Assembly: GCA_051984675.1 (NCBI GenBank)
Contig: JBPYFK010000145.1
Coordinates: 1 to 10,566, forward strand
Length of the DNA: 10,566 nucleotides
Direction: 5' to 3'
Origin: JBPYFK01 sp051984675
GTDB taxonomy: Bacteria; Actinomycetota; Actinomycetes; Mycobacteriales; Pseudonocardiaceae
The notes beneath the pieces are model-generated. The model searched no databases. It was not told where the DNA came from and saw only the letters and a list, made by a program, of their open reading frames with translations. The position numbers and the translations under genes were made by a program. This document shows positions 6,785 through 10,566 of the stretch, piece by piece. Within the stretch, counting starts at the first letter, position 1; every line of letters begins with the position of its first letter.

Positions 6785-6886
6785 GACGCAGCATAGCGAC
6801 CAAAAGTCGCACAGCACGGCCCGCAACTTTTCGAAACGATCCGGCGTCCGCCGAGAGCAACCGCCACCAGGAAAGGGGGCGCAGAG

Positions 6887-7216
6887 ATGAACATCGTCCA
6901 GCCATTCCAGGATGCCCTCGGCACCCCGCTCAACGACGTACCGCCGGAATACCCCGTGCGTGGCAGGCGCCCCTCGGCACACGTGAAATATGCCGGCCGC
7001 GCGGTCCTCATGGTGCTGTGGGTGCTGATCCTGGTGGTGCTGGGGCTGGCCTACTGGGACGATCTCGGGCGCAGCGAGGACGGCATCTCGGCGCCCCAGG
7101 CGGGACGCGGCCAGGGCCGGCTTGCTGCCGGTGACGAACGCACCCCGGGTTTCTCCGCACTCAGCGCCGCCCGACCGCCATCCAGCAGGCCCCGGCTGGA
7201 GGAACAACCGTCATGA
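6887..7216 (+). CDS. Small single-pass membrane protein, 109 aa, hypothetical
   Basis: I do not recognise this protein. AAAGGGGG at 6872-6879 lies seven bases before the ATG, a strong ribosome binding site. Residues 1-37 are hydrophilic and proline-containing. About 38-57 form one clear transmembrane helix (AVLMVLWVLILVVLGLAYW), and the remainder is a Gly/Ser/Pro/Arg-rich, probably disordered tail. It has no cleavable signal peptide because the hydrophobic segment begins too far in. Its stop overlaps the next gene's ATG (ATGA), so the two form an operon, divergent from the sigma/anti-sigma/MscS operon across the tandem repeat. That placement raises the possibility of co-regulation with the envelope-stress module, but no function can be assigned. 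Confidence 0.65.
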   Translation: MNIVQPFQDALGTPLNDVPPEYPVRGRRPSAHVKYAGRAVLMVLWVLILVVLGLAYWDDLGRSEDGISAPQAGRGQGRLAAGDERTPGFSALSAARPPSSRPRLEEQPS

Positions 7217-7575
7217 CCAAACACACACCGGCCCTCAATGGAGTCGGGAACGAACTCGAACGGGCGGTGCGCGCCTACGAGCACGCCCTTGCCGCCACGG
7301 TGGCCGTCGGTCGTCACGCCCGCTCAGACGAGGAAACCTGGGAGCACCTGAGCGCGTTGCGGATCGAAGTGATCCGACAGGCCGAGGCGCTGCCTCGGGC
7401 GCTCTCGCCTCGTGCGGTGTGCGAGCACTGCCGGGGCGAGCGCGAGGTCGACACAGTGCGCGCACAATACCCCACCGTCGACGGCGAGCCTGAGTTCACC
7501 ACCAGCCGCCAATTGTGCCCCTGGTGTTGGGGCGCAGGCCTGGAGTTGAACCTCCCGCCGCCCGAGGGGGAGTGA
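7213..7575 (+). CDS. Hypothetical protein with two CxxC pairs (zinc-ribbon or DnaJ-finger-like)
   Basis: The 120-aa product has a helical N-terminal two-thirds (residues about 10-62, with hydrophobic/charged periodicity: ELERAVRAYEHALAA, DEETWEHLSALRIEVIRQAEAL). A C-terminal metal-binding module follows, with C70-x2-C73 in CEHCRGER and C102-x2-C105 in CPWCWGAG. The CxxCxG spacing resembles the repeats of the DnaJ zinc finger, so one tetrahedral zinc site is likely. GGAGGA at 7198-7203 precedes the ATG, which overlaps the previous gene's stop by four bases. There is no membrane segment. A soluble zinc-stabilised partner of the preceding membrane protein is a reasonable guess, but no known family could be named. 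Confidence 0.72.
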   Translation: MTKHTPALNGVGNELERAVRAYEHALAATVAVGRHARSDEETWEHLSALRIEVIRQAEALPRALSPRAVCEHCRGEREVDTVRAQYPTVDGEPEFTTSRQLCPWCWGAGLELNLPPPEGE

Positions 7576-7671
7576 ATCGATCATGCGCGAATTTCAGCAG
7601 AGTAAGTCGGTTCGGCCCAGTTGACCGTTCTGCTGGGTTGCCGTCGTCCCCATGCTGTTGGTCGCTCTCCT

Positions 7672-7713
7672 ACTACATCCCTGCGGGACAGACTCGTTCC
7701 GCAGGGATGTAGT
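7672..7713. terminator. Perfect 15-bp inverted repeat, likely bidirectional terminator
   Basis: ACTACATCCCTGCGG (7672-7686) and CCGCAGGGATGTAGT (7699-7713) are exact reverse complements around a 12-base loop. The element lies between the plus-strand operon ending at 7575 and the convergent minus-strand YihY gene ending at 7871, where a shared terminator is expected. No T-run flanks it. A miniature mobile element or protein-binding palindrome are alternatives. Confidence 0.7.
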
Positions 7714-7870
7714 CGATCAGCTCCGGTCCTCAGCTACGGATCAGCAGGTTCAATGTTCGCGCGGCGCGAATACAGGAGCCACCGCCATCGACGGATACTG
7801 CACACCGCCCCAGGCACCCGTTTGACCTCGTTGCGGACGTCGAGCGTCGGCACCGTGCGCGGCGACGAGC

Positions 7871-8947
7871 TCAGTCGATACGGGGCAGGTTGGGATCCGT
7901 GCGTTCCAGTTCCGTTTCCTCTCCTGGGACGTTCGTGGTGTCGAAACGTACATCCACGGTCTGCGCCGCGGTGTGACGCTGCGCCGTCGCGTAGGAGGCA
8001 TAGGCACGGCGGTCGGCCCGGGTCAGATCGGTGGTCTCAGTGAACGCAACGAGCAGCGACCGCGGCCACAGGCGGTTGGCGCGCACAGCGTTGAGCTCGG
8101 CGGCGACCACGACAAGAAACGCCCCGAGATAGATCCAGGCCAACAAGCCGAGTACGACACTGAATATGCCGTAGGCAGCGCTGAGACCGCTGAGCTCGCG
8201 GCCGACATAGTAGGTACCGACCTCTAGCAGTACCTGCCAGGCAATGCCCGCGCCGATCGCCCCATCACGGAGGTCACGCAGCGGAATCTGATGGGCGGTC
8301 AATATCCGAAACGCTAGAACGAACACCCCCGCATTGATGGCCACGGCCAGCAGAGTGGCCACGACTCGAATCGCCACGTCCAGCGCCACGCCGAACAACC
8401 CTCCGAAGGCGTGTTCGGCGGTCGTCAGCCCGGACAACGTAGTGGTCGCCAGCAAAGCCACTCCCAACCCGGCGACCAAGAGCAGGGCACGGCCGTAGGC
8501 CCGGACCGGGTTGGGCCATGCCCACCGCGGTATGGCCCAGACCTGGTTCAGCGCGTACTGCCCGGCGTGCGCCACGCGCAGGGCGCCGTAGCCGCTGACG
8601 AGGATGCCAATCACCAACGCGGGAACACTGCCGTGCAGGGTATGGATGCTGCCGGCGAGCTGCTCGCCCACCAGCGGAAACTCACTCAACACCGTGTGCA
8701 GCATCTGTTGCTGCAAAGCGGGGCTCCCAGCCAAGACGAACCCCAGCACCGTCACCAAAATCAACAACAGTGGGAAAACCGACAGGAATCCGTAGTAGGT
8801 GATCAACGCGGCCAGGTACCCACCCTGGTCGTCGACGAACTTGTAGACCACCGCCACCGGCAGCCCCACCCACCGATGGGTCCGCTGATACCGATCAAAA
8901 CGGGCCAGCAAGCCTCCCGGATAGCCCTGCTGTGTCTGATGAGCCAT
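7871..8947 (-). CDS. YihY/BrkB-family inner-membrane protein
   Basis: Polytopic membrane protein of the YihY/BrkB (UPF0761-like) family. Its molecular role is not established; some members were once annotated as ribonuclease BN in error. Counting from the chosen start, the family hallmark YLAALITYYGFLSVFPLLL lies at 44-62. Several long hydrophobic segments follow (LVIGILVSGYGAL, ALLLVAGLGVALLATTTL, VVATLLAVAINAGVFVLAF, FSVVLGLLAWIYLGAFLVVVAAELNAV), ending in the conserved AELNA before a cytoplasmic, charged tail of about 60 residues. I chose ATG at 8947 (358 aa) because GAGG sits at normal distance upstream. An in-frame ATG at 9013 would add 22 polar residues with no ribosome site. Possible promoter on the minus strand: TGTCCA (9044-9039), 17 bases, TACGGT (9021-9016). 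It is convergent with the zinc-protein operon. Confidence 0.92.
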   Translation of the reverse strand: MAHQTQQGYPGGLLARFDRYQRTHRWVGLPVAVVYKFVDDQGGYLAALITYYGFLSVFPLLLILVTVLGFVLAGSPALQQQMLHTVLSEFPLVGEQLAGSIHTLHGSVPALVIGILVSGYGALRVAHAGQYALNQVWAIPRWAWPNPVRAYGRALLLVAGLGVALLATTTLSGLTTAEHAFGGLFGVALDVAIRVVATLLAVAINAGVFVLAFRILTAHQIPLRDLRDGAIGAGIAWQVLLEVGTYYVGRELSGLSAAYGIFSVVLGLLAWIYLGAFLVVVAAELNAVRANRLWPRSLLVAFTETTDLTRADRRAYASYATAQRHTAAQTVDVRFDTTNVPGEETELERTDPNLPRID

Positions 8948-9189
8948 CAGCCCATCCTCACTTGCCCAACCCTGGTTAGGTGGCCGAGCCCGCTCATTTG
9001 ACCGGCCCCGCACCTACCGTACGATGAGGGGTTCCCCATGGACAGGGACAGTGTCAACCCGCCGTGGGTCATCGCAGCAGGTCACGCCACTGGCAGCCAC
9101 GCCGACCCGGAAGATGTACGTGGTTATGTATCGGCGAGTCTGCCGTCTCGGGGCAGTAGGGAAGGATGGTCGACGCCACAGGGCCAGGC

Positions 9190-9588
9190 CCCGCTGAATG
9201 CAACAGCTGACCTAGCCCGGCCAAGATCATCTCCAGTTTGTTTACCGCCAAGAAACGATCGGGCGCCCCTCGGTGGCCGACTCGGCGGTGATCAGGCGCG
9301 AACTGAGCTTGTGCCGCCGACGCAGCTGCTCGATCCGCCGCACGGTCTGCTCTGAAGTCTGGTTCGGGCTGCTCTCGGACACCGAGCGTCGATCGCATAG
9401 GCCCGCCTCGCCCTCGCTGCGATACCCAGCGATCCATTTGCTCAGCGTTTGGCGGGCAATCCCAGCCTCGGCGGCCACGTGGGCAACCGGCCGCCGCTGA
9501 TCCACCCACCAGCGCCACAACCAGGACAAATACAGTGAACGAAGTCGTCATGGCAGGCGTTGCTAGCAGACCAGCGGGTTTGAGCCAT
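9190..9588 (-). pseudogene. IS481-family transposase remnant, frameshifted and truncated
   Basis: Read on the minus strand, GAGGAAACGACG then ATG (9588) looks like a former start. After one frame change, the frame from about 9545 to 9242 encodes a typical IS481/IS3-like N-terminus: RRPVAHVAAEAGIARQTLSKW (helix-turn-helix), YRSEGEAGLCDR, then VRRIEQLRRRHKLSSRLITAE. It then hits a stop. A second frame resumes with AVNKLEMILAGLG, matching the TVxxxLxxLGLN segment that should follow. Similarity fades near 9190 and the DDE catalytic core is absent, so the gene is dead. At least two frameshifts and a missing C-terminal two-thirds are evident. No convincing terminal inverted repeats or target duplication could be picked out. 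Family assignment is from remembered motif patterns. Confidence 0.7.
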
Positions 9589-10193
9589 CGTCGTTTCCTC
9601 GGCGTACCTATCCCACTACAGCGCGCTTGTTCCAGTCGCCGTCAGACGCGAGCTCACGCCTCGTTATCGGGATGGGGACAAGCCTTTCTCTAGCGGCGGA
9701 CACGACCCGTTGACTCACGCCCCTGCGGATGATGATCACGATATCTTGTCACGATCACTAGCCGAGGCCCATCTCACGTCTGCAATCAGGATCAAGGACA
9801 GGCTCTAACAGCGATTGCTGGTTGGCACGGCTCTCACCTACCGCCCGTGGGCCTCATTCACCCTTAGTAGGGATCCCGTCACCGCTGGGCATGGTGCGCT
9901 ACGAGAAGCTCCTACTGGGACCACCTGTAACGAGAAGAACAGTACGGCCGATAATTTCGAAGGACTCGCCGTAACTACAACGTCGCCGAGCAGGTGGACT
10001 AGCCGTCCGCGTTGTTCACGGTGTTGAATCGGACACGCGCGTGGACCCCGAACCCACACGCAAGAGCTCGCCCCGGACCGAACCCCCAGTGCTGCTACGC
10101 AGTAGCTAGATAACTCTGCAATACCGCCCGATAACTCTAAGAAACCCGAGCGGGCACGCCCGTATATCCCCCGAATCGAAGCATGGCCCCGAC
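9589..10193. other. Gene-free stretch between transposase remnant and second MscS gene
   Basis: No supportable coding region is seen on either strand in these 605 bases. Frames are short, with atypical composition. Small features only: a 7-base direct repeat TCACGAT (9736-9742 and 9749-9755) inside a TGATC...GATCA patch, the palindrome CACGCGCGTG near 10031-10040, and a 9-base direct repeat close to the downstream gene (10109-10138). The lower coding potential and the adjoining dead transposase suggest decayed sequence. Confidence 0.55.
10109..10138. repeat. Paired 9-bp direct repeat upstream of the second MscS gene
   Basis: GATAACTCT occurs at 10109-10117 and again at 10130-10138, exactly 21 bases apart (two helical turns), ending 55 bases before the ATG at 10194. 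The spacing would place two protein-binding half-sites on the same DNA face. It could be an activator site, or chance. Confidence 0.4.
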
Positions 10194-10566
10194 ATGGAAG
10201 CCCCCGAACCCATGACCCTTCCGATCTTCATGCAACCCCATTGCGTCAACGCACCGGGCACGTTATGCACCATGGTCTACGACTGGACGCACAACGCGTG
10301 GCTGGCCGACTACTCGCAGATGCTGATCGCGATTCCACTGAAAATCGTGGTGATCGTGCTGGTAGCGATCATCGTGCGCTACTTCGTCCACCACGCGATC
10401 AACGGGCTCACCCGCGGCAACGGTAACGGCAAGACCCCCAAACTGCTGCGCCCACTGCGGGAACGGGCGAACGAACTCAAAGGCCCAGTGCTCAACGAGC
10501 GCCGCCGGCAGCGCGCCCGCACGCTCGGCTCAGTCCTCCGGTCATTGTCGTCGTTCATCATCTTCG
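10194..10566 (+). CDS. MscS-family mechanosensitive ion channel, N-terminal part (runs off window)
   Basis: The frame opens at ATG 10194 (alternative in-frame ATG 10212) and stays open to the last base, about 124 codons. The visible protein has a short N-terminal periplasmic-type segment with HCVNAPGTLC (two Cys) and NAWLADYSQ. A transmembrane helix MLIAIPLKIVVIVLVAIIVRYFVHHAI follows, then a basic cytoplasmic linker (LRPLRERANEL...NERRRQRARTLGSVLRS), then the start of the next helix LSSFIIF. The N-terminus and the QRARTLGSVLR-S stretch match actinobacterial MscS channels, where this motif precedes the second membrane helix. The pore and beta domain lie outside. Neither start has a strong Shine-Dalgarno (GAAG or GGAAG about 11-12 bases upstream). 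It differs clearly from the compact MscS protein at 5059-5841, so it is not a recent duplicate. Confidence 0.82.
   Translation, partial: MEAPEPMTLPIFMQPHCVNAPGTLCTMVYDWTHNAWLADYSQMLIAIPLKIVVIVLVAIIVRYFVHHAINGLTRGNGNGKTPKLLRPLRERANELKGPVLNERRRQRARTLGSVLRSLSSFIIF

Noticed and set aside
9733..9757. TGATC...GATCA patch with the direct repeat TCACGAT
   Set aside because: Short and imperfect, with no adjacent gene start it could control.
1..10566. tRNA, rRNA, CRISPR array or riboswitch
   Set aside because: No tRNA T-loop/cloverleaf pattern, no spaced CRISPR repeats (the 17-bp units are directly adjacent without spacers) and no known riboswitch core was seen.

Overview
The window is high-GC DNA with strong purine-rich ribosome binding sites, frequent ATGA start/stop overlaps, a CGAAC-N4-GTTCG type LexA box and an IS481-type transposase remnant. 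Together these point to an actinobacterium, most like the mycobacteria/Nocardia/Rhodococcus side of the phylum. That placement is an inference from gene content and cannot be fixed to a genus. The mix of metal resistance, an orphan hypothetical, a decayed insertion sequence and long gene-poor stretches suggests an accessory or loosely conserved chromosomal region, or a plasmid.

Layout. Positions 2-382 hold the 3' part of a CadD-type cadmium transporter (+). A 477-base gap follows, with a perfect hairpin and an AT-rich palindrome. Then comes a Y-family DNA polymerase IV gene (860-2056, +) whose GTG start codon lies inside a perfect LexA/SOS box. An unrecognised 186-aa protein (2349-2909, +) has a strong Shine-Dalgarno. 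After about 525 bases with no convincing gene comes a DEAD-box RNA helicase (3436-4845, +).

The central block is the most coherent. A minus-strand operon runs ECF sigma factor (6690-6169), cytoplasmic HxxxCxxC zinc anti-sigma factor (6172-5834) and a compact MscS-type mechanosensitive channel (5841-5059). The three genes overlap by 4 and 8 bases, so they are probably translationally coupled. Divergently transcribed is a two-gene plus-strand operon: a one-TM small protein (6887-7216) and a protein with two CxxC pairs (7213-7575), again with an ATGA overlap. Between the two operons are three perfect 17-bp tandem repeats bracketed by a 10-bp inverted repeat, a candidate control element for one or both.

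A perfect 15-bp inverted repeat (7672-7713) lies between the 3' end of that operon and the convergent YihY/BrkB-family membrane protein (8947-7871, -). Beyond it are a frameshifted IS481-family transposase remnant (about 9588-9190, -) and about 600 gene-free bases. The N-terminal part of a second, different MscS-family channel (10194 to the window end, +) runs off the edge.

Working together (inference): the sigma/anti-sigma/MscS operon looks like an envelope-tension or osmotic/redox stress module, and another MscS channel and a YihY-type envelope protein lie within 5 kb. dinB is the clear DNA-damage-inducible gene.
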